Positions 51,560 to 61,580 of a stretch of DNA of 64,000 nt are shown piece after piece; positions within the stretch are counted from its first letter, which is position 1, and every line of letters begins with the position of its first letter. Location of the stretch: assembly GCA_950022655.1 (NCBI GenBank), contig OX465583.1:68459152-68523151 (forward strand), read 5' to 3'. The DNA is from Alentia gelatinosa (Eukaryota; Annelida; Polychaeta; Phyllodocida; Polynoidae). A model generated the notes under the pieces. The model saw only the letters and a list, made by a program, of their open reading frames with translations. It made no database searches and was not told the DNA's origin. Made by a program: the position numbers and the translations under genes.

Positions 51560-52435
51560 ATTTTTTTATCCAGATCCTAACACGGTTCCCCTAGTCGCAG
51601 ACAATACTCCTTTGGTACAAAGCTCTCATGGCTCAGTGCTTTTACCGGTCTCAGTGAAACATTAAGTTGATTCACATGGAAGGACACACCTGGTACATAT
51701 TGTCAGGTATAGTCACAACTAACATTCTGGGACTCTTGAGGTGGATGATGTGACAAACATGTGACCCTTCCTGCTGGCCTCCTATTCAGGTACTCAGTTT
51801 ATAAGGCCTGACGTCAACCTACTACGATATGGCTCTGATATGGTCTACGATGCATTCCCCGATAAAAAATTGAAAATCGCGTCGGAAGGTCACCTAATAT
51901 CGGGGCAGTTGACCACGTTTCTGCGATTAGACACCGATAAAAAACCCTATACAATGCGTGGTCGATTGGCATGTCGAAACATATGTCTACGATTTGCACC
52001 TTCCTGATATCTCTCCGATATTTGCATTTTTGTATCGGAGCCATATCGGTAGGTCTAAATTTCTATCGTAGTAGGTGGACGCCAGGCCTTACAAAGCAAT
52101 GGGTCCATGTGTCTCACCAAAATGCCCCTGTTAATGTTTCACTTGTTTAAAGTCAAAATCCCATGCGACTCTGCACCTTGTTAGGGGTAATTGTCGCCGA
52201 CAATTGCAAGAGAGAAAACTTGTCTCAAGTGGAATTCACATGGCGGGATTCATGTACCTCACAAGGTTCAAAATCTCATGAGATCTGTTACTTTTTAGGG
52301 GTTCCAGTACAGAATCTCAGCAGGACTTGTCTCATACAAACACCCTACGAGGTACATGAATCCCATCGTGTGAATCCCACTTCATCGAAATGTATGACCA
52401 TACACCTCAGATGAAGGGATTGAGTTCCAGGACAG
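51560..52435 (+). repeat. Dispersed repeat Z4, longest copy
   Basis: Ordered blocks shared with Z2 and Z3, and containing B6. The order is AAGCTCTCATGGCTCAGTG, TTGATTCACATGGAAGGACA, AACATGTGACCCTTCC, B6, CAATGGGTCCATG, TTAGGGGTAATTGTCGCCGA, TCTCAGCAGGACTTG. Non-coding; ends unresolved. Confidence 0.82.
51805..52088 (+). mobile_element. Harbinger-like MITE B6, inside Z4
   Basis: GGCCTGACGTCAACCTACTA to TAGGTGGACGCCAGGCC; flanks TAA and TTA. Z resumes with CAAAGCAATGGGTCC, as in uninterrupted Z2 (CAGCAGTGGGTCC). Confidence 0.92.
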
Positions 52436-52712
52436 ATTTTGAGCAGGACTTGTCTCAGACAAACACCCTGTAAGGTGCATGAATCTCAGCAGGACTTGTC
52501 TCAGACAAACACATTGTGAGGTACATGAATCTCAGCAGGATTTGTCTCAGACATACACCCTGTGAGGTGCATGCATCTCAGCAGGACTTGTCTAAGACAT
52601 ACACCCTGTGAGGTACATGAATCTCAGCAGGACTTGTCTCAAACAAACACCCTGTGAGGTACATGAATCTCAGCAGGACTTGTCTCAGACAAACAGCGAG
52701 GTACATGAATCC
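52435..52712 (+). repeat. 46-bp minisatellite in Z4, six copies
   Basis: GAATCTCAGCAGGACTTGTC, TCAGACAAACACCCTGTGAG, GTACAT is 46 bases; starts at 52481 and 52527 show the spacing. Other Z copies have one unit. The last unit has lost ten bases (ACAAACAGCGAGG). Confidence 0.95.
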
Positions 52713-53014
52713 TACCTTGTGAATCCCACTTAAGGTCCATATGTATCTAGGTCCTGTTCCTATAGAGTGTAACTCTTTGGACAGAAAAGAAATCGATGAA
52801 TTAATATTCCCAATTTCCCATCCTCATGTTCCCAGATCAAACAGGCAAAAAAGGCAAGCATAGCAAAATATAAAAAATGAATAAAATGAATCACGGTCTA
52901 CACCAAAGCGAAACATATCAAGAGAATCTGGAGATAAGTACCACAGTTTCTCCCGTTTCTTTCCTGATATTTAGAGGAAATGGGACTGACATTCGATAGA
53001 AGAATCTCTTTTAT
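52713..53014. other. No gene; possible 3' flank of the 53-kb candidate
   Basis: AT-rich. On the minus strand this lies just after the AATAAA at 53010-53015. Confidence 0.4.
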
Positions 53015-53256
53015 TCAGTTGGCGAAGTTTATATGAAAGAAGCAATCAGCTAATGGTGTAATAATCCGCCGGTAGGGTGCACATCGATCGCTGGCGTCGG
53101 CACAAAGACGACGTATTACGGTGACGACGTCCCCTTCTGTCATTACGCCCCAGTAAGTGCGGCCCCAGCCCGAATCGTCCCAGATTCCCCCTCTACGTAT
53201 GGCGCAATGTCTGAGGCCCGACGCCATCAGCAAACAACCACCCATCGATTCAGTGT
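53015..53256 (-). CDS. Candidate second (last) exon
   Basis: An 80-codon open frame that joins exon 53408-53459 in frame if the GTGAGC donor and the CAGAG|AC acceptor (53257-53258) are used; the intron would be 151 bp and the protein 97 residues. It is CpG-rich against AT-rich flanks. The TGA stop overlaps AATAAA (53015-53010). The sequence, for example RRGGIWDDSGWGRTYWG, resembles no family I know. No membrane span. Could equally be chance coding in a CpG island. Confidence 0.2.
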
Positions 53257-53393
53257 CTCTGTATAGACTGATCAGTAACGGCCTAATCGTCTTGTTTCCT
53301 TAAAAAAAAAAATTCTCATGAGCGGGGAGTTTATTCTCTTTTTATTTATTTTATTTTTTTAATTTTCTTTTTATCGCTGAGCACGGTCCTTAC

Positions 53394-53459
53394 CATTTCC
53401 AGCTCACCAACATTCCGGGCACCAGCGTCCTGGGCCGGGCTTCGCGGATTTGCCGCCAT
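53394..53459 (-). CDS. Candidate first coding exon, unknown protein
   Basis: CCAAGATGGCGGC gives an ATG with A at -3 and G at +4. The frame runs 22 codons (MAANPRSPAQDAGARNVG...) to ATG|GTAAGG, with an alternative donor GTTG|GTGAGC 14 bases earlier that restores frame with 53256. The YY1 site overlaps the start codon, a common arrangement in housekeeping genes. An upstream ATG 8 bases before (GGGGATGCC) opens a competing frame. Confidence 0.35.
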
Positions 53460-53530
53460 CTTGGCATCCCCCTTGGCACATGCGCGGGCGTCTTTTTGGC
53501 GGGATCTATAATATCAGAGATCGTTGGGCA
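53440..53530 (-). promoter_or_regulatory. CpG promoter-like cluster: YY1, NRF1-like, E2F-like
   Basis: CCGCCATCTTGG at 53453 (YY1), ACATGCGCGGGCG at 53479 (NRF1-like) and TTTTTGGCGGGATC at 53493 (E2F-like) within 60 bases; no TATA box. CpG richness continues to ~53640, so divergent transcription toward the right is possible. Confidence 0.5.
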
Positions 53531-53849
53531 TCGCGCGCCCCGTCCGGCTGGCCCGGGGATAAGGACGGCTTGGCGAGGTGAAGCGGCCCGGGGGTAGGTG
53601 GAGTCCAGGCCGGTAAACTCCCCGAGCCTTCCCGTACCTCCTCATGCCTATAGATTCTAGCATTACTCACGCCATTGTCACAATCACCACTACCCATGAC
53701 CCATTTTCTTCCCCGTACCCACTACTGATGACAGTATTTACCTCAGATCTACCGCCTCGCCCAAACACACAACTCCTTCATACCCATACCCAACACAGAT
53801 TTAATCCATAAAACAATCTCTTTCTCTTTCTTTCACATGATAGTGGATA
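53531..53849. other. CpG-rich then AT-rich; no gene seen
   Basis: GCGCGCCCCGTCCGGC and GCGGCCCGGGGG near 53536-53595, then CTTTCTCTTTCTTTC. No supported frame to the right of the promoter cluster. Confidence 0.4.
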
Positions 53850-54003
53850 CATGTACACAATATTGACTGGTTTCAGATACTCTTGGTCGTATGGTCCGAG
53901 GAGTTGAAGTGTAGTAAAATCCGAGCGAATGAGAGGATATTGCCCAGAGTCAGCTCCGACGAGCATACGACCGCTTTTATCTGAAACCAGTCTATATTGT
54001 ATT
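53850..54003. repeat. ~154-bp inverted repeat
   Basis: ACAATATTGACTGGTTTCAG, ATA and GGTCGTATG pair with GCATACGACC and TATCTGAAACCAGTCTATAT. It shares TCCGAGCGAAT at the pivot with 42953-43100, so both belong to one foldback family. Confidence 0.88.
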
Positions 54004-54444
54004 GAGCATCCACCTTTTCTGGACAAGTGGCGTACCGATGTTGGATCATTTAGATATGCACTATTTTTTCATATGCATTATCTTTGTATATACCGCCCTT
54101 TGCAGCATGGAGCATGCAACGTATTATTTTGCTCCGGATATAGTGATACAGACTCCCGATGTGTTTTCAATGGACAGCTTGTATAAAGTGTATAGTAGAT
54201 ACATTTATTGCTGATGGTATTGTAGTGTGCTGTGCTGACCGGACTGATGAGAATACATCGAGATCAGGATTATATGCTGGCTCCGTGTTTACTGCGTTTT
54301 TTTGGTGTTTTTTTTTGTTTATTGCGCACAAATACATCACAAGGATAGTCTCCCATTCATCCAGGGGGCGATCGTGTTGATCGTAACCAAGGGGTCGCCT
54401 CCAGCGGCGTGTTACACAGCAAGCTTGGTCAGCTAGGCCAAGGG
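54004..54444. other. No gene; partial M repeat at 54120-54200
   Basis: TATAGTGATACAGACTCCCG, ATGTGTTTTCAATGGACA, CTTGTATAAAGTG match M1. ORFs of 70-112 codons on both strands run through it. Confidence 0.5.
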
Positions 54445-54650
54445 GTAGAATCTTTATCCTACCCCTAATAATTAGTAGAAACCGAACGAGAGTTAGACTT
54501 GACAATGTTTATGCCACGACGGGAAGGTCGCGTATTACTACACGAGGCGTAGCCGAGTTTAGTGAGTAGCAGACCTGACCAGAGTGGCATAGACATTGAC
54601 AAGTCTAACTCGAGTTCGGTTTCGTATTTATCCTACCTCGTCTATGCTTT
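54445..54650 (+). mobile_element. Element D7
   Basis: TTTATCCTACCCCTAATAAT at the left; GAAACCGAACGAGAGTTAGA, CTTGACAATGTTTATGCCAC pair with GTGGCATAGACATTGACAAG, TCTAACTCGAGTTCGGTTTC, then TATTTATCCTACCTCG. Loop includes GGCGTAGCCGAGTTTAGTGA. Confidence 0.9.
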
Positions 54651-54764
54651 TGTATTACTAAAAGATAAATATTGAGTCAATGACCAACAGAACTTTTTTT
54701 CATAGTAGCTGACATCCTACTCTCTGATTGGTCAATATTGTTATTACTCTAGTGGCATAAAAAA

Positions 54765-55150
54765 CACTTTATGTCACGGCCTGCCACATAAAATTTCCCT
54801 ATGTTAAGTCTATGGCGTTTTTTTATTAGGGGTAGGATAAAAAATGCCGTAGGTTTAACATTGACCCAATGTATTTGACATAGCGTTGGATAAAGTGTTT
54901 TTTATGCACCGAGGTGAATAAAAAACGGACCAATCAGGGACGAGATAACGAAAGTAGATCCGGCAGCATTGATAACTTCTAACGTGGATAATTACAAATA
55001 TTCTCTGTATATCGGTGAGATGGGGTAGGATAAATATGAAACCAAACTCGAGTTAGCCTTCTCAATGTTTATACCACTCTGGTCAGGTCTGCTACTCACT
55101 ACACTCGGTATAAACATTGAGAAGGCTAACTCTCGTTTGGTTTCTACTAA
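54765..55150 (+). mobile_element. Element D8
   Basis: TATTAGGGGTAGGATAAAAA at 54825, then GGTTTAACATTGACCCAATG, GAGATGGGGTAGGATAAATA and a hairpin (ACTCGAGTTAGCCTTCTCAA against TTGAGAAGGCTAACTCTCGT). Closely related to D6, including GGACCAATCAGGGACGAGAT. Confidence 0.88.
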
Positions 55151-55489
55151 GTATGTTTCACATATGGCTATTTTGTATCGTAACACTACTCAGTCACAAC
55201 CTTGAAGTTACCGCCCTAAAAGTCTCACTCCTACTCCTCCCACTGTGCACATCCACCACTGTAATCATCCCAAACTCCCTCCCTCAAATCCCACGGGCCT
55301 TTGTCCCCAGCACAGACGAAACACAGACGTCCCACTGACTACACCAAGCGCCCTGCACACCACACGAACCCCAGTTCCCTAATTCGCACCCTTAAATCTA
55401 TACCCTTACTTTGAAGAAGTGGTACAACACAGGCCTACCACCACCTGGTGAACGGTTGGCCTGCTTTCGGGGCTGGATCCAGCATGGGG
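55151..55489. other. No gene seen
   Basis: Pyrimidine-rich CTCCTCCCACTG and CACCACACGAACCCC sequence, unassigned. Confidence 0.45.
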
Positions 55490-55975
55490 GGAGAGGGAGG
55501 CCAGGACACTCTCCTAGCAGAGATCCTGCACTCTACTTCCTGTGACCGCTTATATCTCTGCCCCAACCTGCCTGTTTGGGCCAAAATTTGGCCCATACGC
55601 CAGTTGTTTTTAAATATCCTATATTCTTAGTGTGTTCTTTTGTGGGGTACTTTGTGGTTTTATATGGTAAGTGATATACATTCTTTCTGTTATTTGCTAT
55701 ATCAAATCAGGCATAGAGATTACTTTCTTCATCAGAAAGCACCTCATGTGTTACAAGGTCTTGTTGTCAACATAACACAAGTGTTCATTCGAGAAGGCAG
55801 TGAAATGCGGACTCACATTATAAAGTGGTTTAAAGCTAAAAAAAGAAACAATTGAATTGTCTCCGAAGCTCATTTAACGATTGTTATATTTCCCAACTCA
55901 TAATATCTGAGTTGTTTGAGTTTCATAACTTTTAACAGATGCCTTGTTTTGAATCTAAAATGTCGTCCATGTAGA
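55490..55975 (-). repeat. V3, inverted copy of the 541-bp repeat
   Basis: CTGCCCCAACCTGCCTGTTT, TAAATATCCTATATTCTTAG, GCACCTCATGTGTTACA, TATTTCCCAACTCATAATAT, GCCTTGTTTTGAATCTAAAA are inverse to 7391-8473. The rest of the V block (TATTCAACACTTATGGG, CTTCTGGGAGAGTG twice) continues to 56300. Confidence 0.9.
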
Positions 55976-56309
55976 TCCTTTTCTGTATGCCATATAGACG
56001 CAAGGAGGATGTTAGTCAACTTTATTCAACACTTATGGGTGACCTTAGGTTACAAGTTACACAAATGGTCTTTATGTACGATCTTAGATTATTAAACGGG
56101 CCCCTGATACCAGTGCATGACGTCACTGGTTTGAGGCAGAGTTTAGCACTAGTGCCATGAAATATCTGCTGGGAGAGTGTAATCTGAAATGTTGGCTGGT
56201 TCCCCCTGTTGTTAGAGGCTACCTGGGTACCAGTGCATGACGTCATTGGGTTGAGGCAGAGATTAGCGCTATTGCTGGGAAAGATCTTCTGGGAGAGTGA
56301 GGCCTGGAT
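55976..56309 (+). repeat. V-associated repeats
   Basis: 55976-56105 matches 17880-18085. 56105-56300 holds two ~120-bp units, each starting TACCAGTGCATGACGTCAYT, then GAGGCAGAGWTTAGC and CTGGGAGAGTG; two CRE-like TGACGTCA words fall in them. Confidence 0.8.
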
Positions 56310-56700
56310 AGACTGGCTCTAATCCCTGCATCCTATGGCTACCCTACTTGCTAGGATGCAGTGGCTGGTACAATTGGTGTTTGATTTCTAGCGCTGCATA
56401 GCATAGTATTCCCAACACTCTTCATACAGATATCCTGGCTACTGCTCAGAATATCTGCTAGGAGATTGATACCCTCTCACTTTGATCTTAATCAGGTCAT
56501 AGTCAGGAGCAGGCGAAATTTATTGCTATGACAACACAGACGATTAGGGAACTGAAGGAGAGGGATGGGGAAAGGTAGGAGGAGGTGTAGGGTTACAGGG
56601 AGTGACTGGGGGGACATATACAGTGAGTTCTGTTCCTATTGGACAAGTCTTTGATTCATGGGCCAGTCACAGAAGGATACATACTATGATTTATCTCAAC
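56310..56700 (+). mobile_element. Element H4
   Basis: GACTGGCTCTAATCCCTGCA, TCCTATGGCTACCCTACTTG, GGCTGGTACAATTGG, CAGATATCCTGGCTACTG, GTAGGAGGAGGTGTAGGGTT, AGTCACAGAAGGATACATAC. One degraded 51-bp-type unit. It is cut off by E4 on the right. Confidence 0.85.
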
Positions 56701-56930
56701 CCTGTATTTTTCTCCATAGGCTTAACATTAAGAACTCGTACTTCACAGCCATGAAGTTTATGTACCCAATTCTTGATGGCTAATTGGGTGATTCATTTTA
56801 TCAATAAATAATATTATACAGGGTGAGGTAAAATCAGAAACCCACTCGTTGAAAAAAACTTGGTCCGCGCTCCAACTCATTTAACCGGAGAGAAATTTAC
56901 GCAGCTTTGCTTCATGAATTACTCTGCATT
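56685..56930 (+). mobile_element. Element E4
   Basis: TTTATCTCAACCCTGTATTT, CATAGGCTTAACATTAAGAA, CTCGTAC at the left; ACAGGGTGAGGTAAAATCAG at 56818, then CCACTCGTTG. Truncates H4. Confidence 0.78.
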
Positions 56931-56999
56931 CAGACTCGGTGGAGTATGGACCAAGCTATTTTCATATCGTGGGTTTCCTTCTAAGAATTTTATTCTGAT

Positions 57000-57415
57000 T
57001 GTGTTTATAAACAATAATCGATGGTTTTGAAGACAGGAGTCCGTAAACCCGGAGAGGTTGACGCATACACCAGCGCTAGCAAGTGTATTACGACGTCAAC
57101 TGCGAGTGGTTTTCAGAGCTGCCTGTCCACAAAATCATAGCTTGTTGCATTTATTATCTATCTTTTCGAATACATTAAACCCAGTAATTGCCATATCAAA
57201 GGGTAAAACAATAGCGACTATTTCTTTGCTCTATAGCAAAAGTGACTATTTTTCCCGTATACCATGGTCTTGATGCCGTATACCACAGGTCTGAATCCGT
57301 ATACCACAGATATGGTATCTGACAGGTTTTATATAATGGGTCCTGGTTTACTGAGTCCCCAAACATTTTCAATAGGGGCTTTGTATACGATGGATAATAA
57401 AATTATTTAATGATT
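57000..57415 (-). mobile_element. Element C4
   Basis: Inverse of C3: GTGTATTACGACGTCAACT, AAAGGGTAAAACAATAGCGA, CCGTATACCATGG, CCGTATACCACAGATATGGT, GGGGCTTTGTATACGATGGA. Confidence 0.85.
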
Positions 57416-57417
57416 GT

Positions 57418-57903
57418 TCAAAATCATTTAATGAATGTTCATAATCAAAGACGTGAGCAAGTCTAAGGCCCGGACTGTGGGTGTCTGTAGGATTGGATCT
57501 AGACTGGCTCCAGTCCCTGCATCCTATGGCTACCCTCCTCGCTGGGATACAGGGACTGGTACAATCGGTAATGGTGTTGGATTTCTGGTGCTGTTTAGCT
57601 CCAGTATTTCCAACACTCTCCATACACGGCTCCTGGCTGCTCACTTTGATCTCAATCAGGTCACAGTCAGGAGCAGGTGAAATTTATGGGTATGACAACA
57701 CAGGTGTCCAGATAACTGGAGGAGGGAAGAGGGAGGGTTACAGGGAGTAACTGGGGGGACATATACAGGAGGTTCCATTCCTACTGGACAAGTCTTTGAT
57801 TCATGGGCCAGTCAGAGAAGGATACATACTAAAATAAACTTTATTCTGATTGTGGTTAATCATTTACTGAATGTTCATAATCAAAGACTTGAGCAAGTCT
57901 AGC
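57418..57903 (+). mobile_element. Element H5 between two direct copies of its end repeat
   Basis: The internal H order is complete with one 51-bp-type unit (CTACCCTCCTCGCTGGGATA). The ~55-bp block AATCATTTAATGAATGTTCA, TAATCAAAGAC, GAGCAAGTCTA occurs at both 57410-57464 and 57850-57903 in the same orientation. A further copy is at 58431-58475. Unexpanded reference for H1 and empty site for B2. Confidence 0.88.
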
Positions 57904-58030
57904 CAACAGTTAGTATACCACAGGTTTGAATCTGTATACCACAGATATGGTATCTGACAGGTTTTATACAATGGGTAGTGGTTTTCTGAGTCCCCATACA
58001 TTTTCAATGGGGGCTTTGTATATGATGGAT
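57904..58030 (-). repeat. C5 fragment
   Basis: AGTATACCACAGGTTTGAAT, ACCACAGATATGGTATCTGA, CAGGTTTTATACAATGGGTA, CATTTTCAATGGGGGCTTTG match 57270-57385. Confidence 0.85.
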
Positions 58031-58130
58031 CATTTTTTAATTTGTTAAAATTCAGGATCAAAGCAAACATTCACCCTCACGGGGCGTTTTTACATGTCGG
58101 CAAGGTGATAACAGTACATATTAAAATTAT

Positions 58131-58435
58131 TTAACCCTTTGAGGACGGCCGCCTATGGCAGAACTACACACTCAGGGACGGCTCCTAGTGACCATGTACA
58201 GTTCTAGAGGACGGGGGCATTGTCCTCTGACCTCAAAATTCGAAGGTTTATCACGTGATATAATCTGTTAACATTAGTACTTCTATTTATATCATTTAGC
58301 ATTCTATAATATGATGTTATACCAACATTCTCTGCAAATTTCAAGTATGTTGTTAAAATATTTCCTTTTCAAAAGCAATTTCATAAATATCCAGCAAATG
58401 ATGCCTTAAGTCACCATCCGCCCTTAAAGGGTTAA
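58131..58435 (+). mobile_element. piggyBac-like MITE G6 (TTAA, empty site known)
   Basis: 305 bp. TTAACCCTTTGAGGACGG to CGCCCTTAAAGGGTTAA; ends AACCCTTT/AAAGGGTT. After the right TTAA comes TGAATGTTCATAATC, the H end repeat, whose undisturbed form reads CATTTAATGAATGTTCATAA (57425). One degraded palindrome (GATGCCTTAAGTCACC). ATCACGTGATA inside. Confidence 0.93.
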
Positions 58436-58559
58436 TGAATGTTCATAATCAATGACTTGAGCAAGTCTAAGGCCCGGCCTGTGGGTGTCTGTAGGGCTGG
58501 ATCTGGTTGCAGGCGGTGGGTCGGAGGAGCAGGGTGGTGGTGGTGGTGGTGGTCTTTGA
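58436..58559 (+). repeat. H end repeat plus GT-rich run
   Basis: ATAATCAATGACTTGAGCAA, GTCTAAGGCCCGGCCTGTGG, GTGTCTGTAGG match 57440-57490. (GGT)n at 58533-58553. Confidence 0.82.
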
Positions 58560-58860
58560 TCAGAGTGTGCGCGTAATTAAGTCGTCTGCGCTTTGAAGTC
58601 GCGCTCCCTGGTGTTACAACAACACATTACACGGCGGGAGCAATGGCGGACACCCGTTAAAACAGTCGCTCGCCCAGCCCCAAGAAAACCGCTGCATTTG
58701 ATCCAAGGGGAAATTGATTCTAAAACAACCGATCCCAGTGGCGATCGACAGGGATTAGGTAGAGCCAGTAACCGTTTGCTGATATCTAATTTTTCTCTCT
58801 TCATTTTCAGATCATTTGGGTTTGGAAATATTATATATATATGATAAAAATACAATATGA
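58560..58860 (+). promoter_or_regulatory. Possible promoter and splice acceptor
   Basis: A CpG-richer patch with GAGCAATGGCGGACACCC at 58638 (YY1-like), followed by CTCTCTTCATTTTCAG|AT at 58795-58811, a strong acceptor with a branch-like CTGATATCTAAT upstream. The ATG frame ends after five codons and the downstream frame is short, so no gene is called. Confidence 0.25.
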
Positions 58861-59449
58861 ATGAATGTATGGTGTACGTATTTTCAGGTTACAAATACAG
58901 GGGAAACATTCCCATGTTCCATTCGTTTAATGTGAATAGCACATCCTTGCTTATAGCAACTCATCAAAAGTGAGAAAAAAAAATAGTTTAAGTAAATGGG
59001 GCAATAAAAGTGCATTTAAAAAAAAATTATTTCACAAAAACAGGGCGTTCTCCCTTGCATGGTCCTGAAACATATATGTACATCAGGTAGTTCAACGACA
59101 AAGACAAAACAAACAGAACAATACAGTGTGGTTGCTCATGAGTCTAGATATAAACCCCTACTGTGAAGATTTATCAGAAAAATATGGTTCCCACAACAAT
59201 TGTTATTTATTTATCTGCACACAAGGAAAAGCAATCCCGGACATCAAAGCTTCAGTTCAATATCTCGTTCACTGGTCCATATGACTCCTAGGACTACTAT
59301 CAGGTCATATGACATGGTAGACTTTACATAGGATACAATGGCGATGGGATCACAAATAAACCCACATAGATTAAGCTTGGGTTTAGAGGTGTTATGCACC
59401 GTCAATGACCTGATGATAATAGTGATAATAATGATATATATGACATAGT
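58861..59449. other. No gene seen
   Basis: AT-rich, unassigned. ORFs at 59244-59631 are poly-Tyr/Ile or poly-Leu from the ATT microsatellite. Confidence 0.45.
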
Positions 59450-59480
59450 AATAATAATAATAATAATAATAATAGTATTG
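59450..59480. repeat. (AAT)n microsatellite, left part
   Basis: About nine AAT units, interrupted by LTR2. Related AAT/AAC repeats resume at 60014-60120. Confidence 0.9.
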
Positions 59481-59484
59481 ATAA

Positions 59485-60013
59485 TGCTGTGGTCGCTGCC
59501 TGTCTAGCAGGTGGGAAGACCCCAATCCGGAACGCTAGTTCCAGGCAGGATCCCACCCTACGAACACATACGTAGGTTGGTTCAGTTTTCGGTCGGTTTG
59601 CACAAACCAAGTCACACACAACACAACTCACAAGTTTAATAAACAGGAATGTTTATTAACAATTACTTCCCGGAAAGATCTGGAAGATCTTTCCCACAAG
59701 TACAGTACCCCAGCACGGTGTGCTGGGTAGTGCTGGAGAGGCTAATCTAAAAGACTCGCCTAACCACCAGGAAGGTTACGAGAACCCGCCTGTAAATATG
59801 AGGGTCCAAGGGTCCGCTCTCAAGGAGAGATGTGCGAGGACAGCCTGTTGACCTACTGTGAACACTGAGTATATATACCCAGCGTTACGTAATCCCGGTC
59901 TCTGCCGTGCCACTCTTTTGTGCGGCGTTGCCCGGAACCACTACACAGTAAGGATTGATTCTCTCCATCTTCCATAGAACATCTGAACACTGCTGGATTC
60001 CCACCCCACTACA
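59485..60013 (-). mobile_element. Solo LTR (LTR2) with ATAA duplication
   Basis: 529 bp. On minus it runs TGTAGTGGGG ... CGACCACAGCA, with TG...CA ends. ATAA flanks both sides (59481-59484, 60014-60017), the same duplication length as LTR1. Minus-strand GGGTATATATACTCAG (near 59870) is a TATA box; GTTAATAAACATTCC (59652-59657) is the polyadenylation signal. No gag/pol nearby. The host is a simple repeat, so the duplication could be chance. Unrelated in sequence to LTR1. Confidence 0.7.
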
Positions 60014-60120
60014 ATAACAATGATAAAAATATAGATAATAACAATGATAATAACATTGATAGTAATAATAACAATAATAATAATAACAATAATAATAATA
60101 ACAACAACAATAATAATGAT
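60014..60120. repeat. AAT/AAC microsatellite, right part
   Basis: Imperfect AATAAC and AATAAT units. Confidence 0.9.
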
Positions 60121-61009
60121 TTGATAAAACTTTAGAATTGAAGGTATTGAAAAAAAGATTAAAAAAACTTTGGGATGTATAGATTACGAGAAAGTTGAAA
60201 AGTTTGCCTTTGAAAGAGAAGAAGAGAGGGGATAGAAGGTTACAGGTCGAAGAGAAAGGATTGGAAAGAGGAGTGGAGAAAATAACCGGGGATGTAGCCA
60301 GAACTGGAAGTGGTGAGGTGACCTAGGGCATTGGAAAAGTGGAAAATGACCACGACGCTCAAATCCTTTATTACACAAGAAGAGGGCTTCTCTTCGAAGA
60401 CTTCGAACAGAGAAGTTCTCACATGACCTGATGCCTGTGAGTAGTGCTAGTAGTAGGTCTGCTTGGCGCCTATTGCAGAGTCTGGTGGTGAATTGCTGAG
60501 AGTGGACTAGTTATTTAGGCAGCAGAAGAGGTCTGGGTGGTAGGGGGAAGGCACCGCACCAAGACAGGAGGGTGAGGGGAGACATGTGGAGCTTTTATGA
60601 GTACAGGGGCTGTTGCTTCAAATTTGCAGTACTTGTATAAACGGATGCCAGAATAGCGACCCCAGGGCTAGAAAGTTGCTCCTGAGAGATTAGCGGATCA
60701 CATCATAATTGTATATATCTGCATCGCCGCATAAAATGATGACTATATAATATACAAACGTCTACGTCTAGATTTGGTACAACAGCTTGTTTGACTATAG
60801 AAAGTGATAACTATATATATAGCATACAAAAGTCTATATATACTCTAAATTTGGTACAACAGCTTGCTTGACTATAGAAATTGATCCTTACTTTCTCAAT
60901 ATATATCTTAATTTTCTTTGAAATTCTTGTTTTTATTTCCCTTTTCGTGGTATTAGTCTGCTTTTTTAAATTTGAGTGCGCCTATAGCTATAATTATACG
61001 CTTGAGGAA
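60121..61009. other. No gene; 77-bp tandem pair
   Basis: TTTGGTACAACAGCTTG at 60773 and 60850, with AACTATATA/GACTATATA and ATACAAAMGTCTA before it, is a two-copy 77-bp repeat (60735-60890). The rest, including purine-rich 60185-60300, is unassigned. Confidence 0.55.
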
Positions 61010-61130
61010 ATTTTTGGGTTGATGACAATAGCGGCCGATATTATGTAATCGAGCACCACCTGACGATTATAGGCTAGACGATCTACAGTCGTCACACTTT
61101 AGTCGTCTTTTGTAAACGGTCCAAATCCTG
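61010..61130 (-). repeat. W3 fragment
   Basis: GTAATCGAGCACCACCTGAC, CTAGACGATCTACAGTCGTC, TTTGTAAACG match the inverse of 21815-21930. Confidence 0.78.
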
Positions 61131-61289
61131 TCACAAGAAAACTCTCATACAACTAAGTAATTCCTCTAGTCCCTTGACCTTTGGTATAACTAGGATTAAC
61201 TATCCTCACTATATTATAAAAGATAAAAAGATATTAGTCGGTAGATGGCACCTTACCTAATACTACCAAATACCTCAGATACCTACTGC

Positions 61290-61580
61290 TACATCTATCT
61301 CACCCCTGGTATTTTTATCCTATATGCTTAACATTGAGAACTCGTTCTAAATGCCCCTACGAGTATTGCAGTCCGTTCTCCATGGTCTATATCCTGTGTG
61401 TTATTCATTCTTTCAGTGTATACAGGGGTGAGATAAATACAGAAAGCAACTCATTTTGGTCAAGGAAGACATTCCCCAACTCTTTTGAACACTATGTGAT
61501 ATTCACTCTACTGTCGCCTTGTTCATATCACTCCACATCCGATTCGTGGAGAACGATAACTTTGAGTAAAACTTGTTGGT
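61290..61580 (+). mobile_element. Element E5
   Basis: ATCTCACCCCTGGTATTTTT and CTTAACATTGAGAACTCG at the left; ACAGGGGTGAGATAAATACA at 61423; tail TCATTTTGGTCAAGGAAGAC, CTGTCGCCTTGTTCATATCA, CTCCACATCC. Best E copy. Confidence 0.88.
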
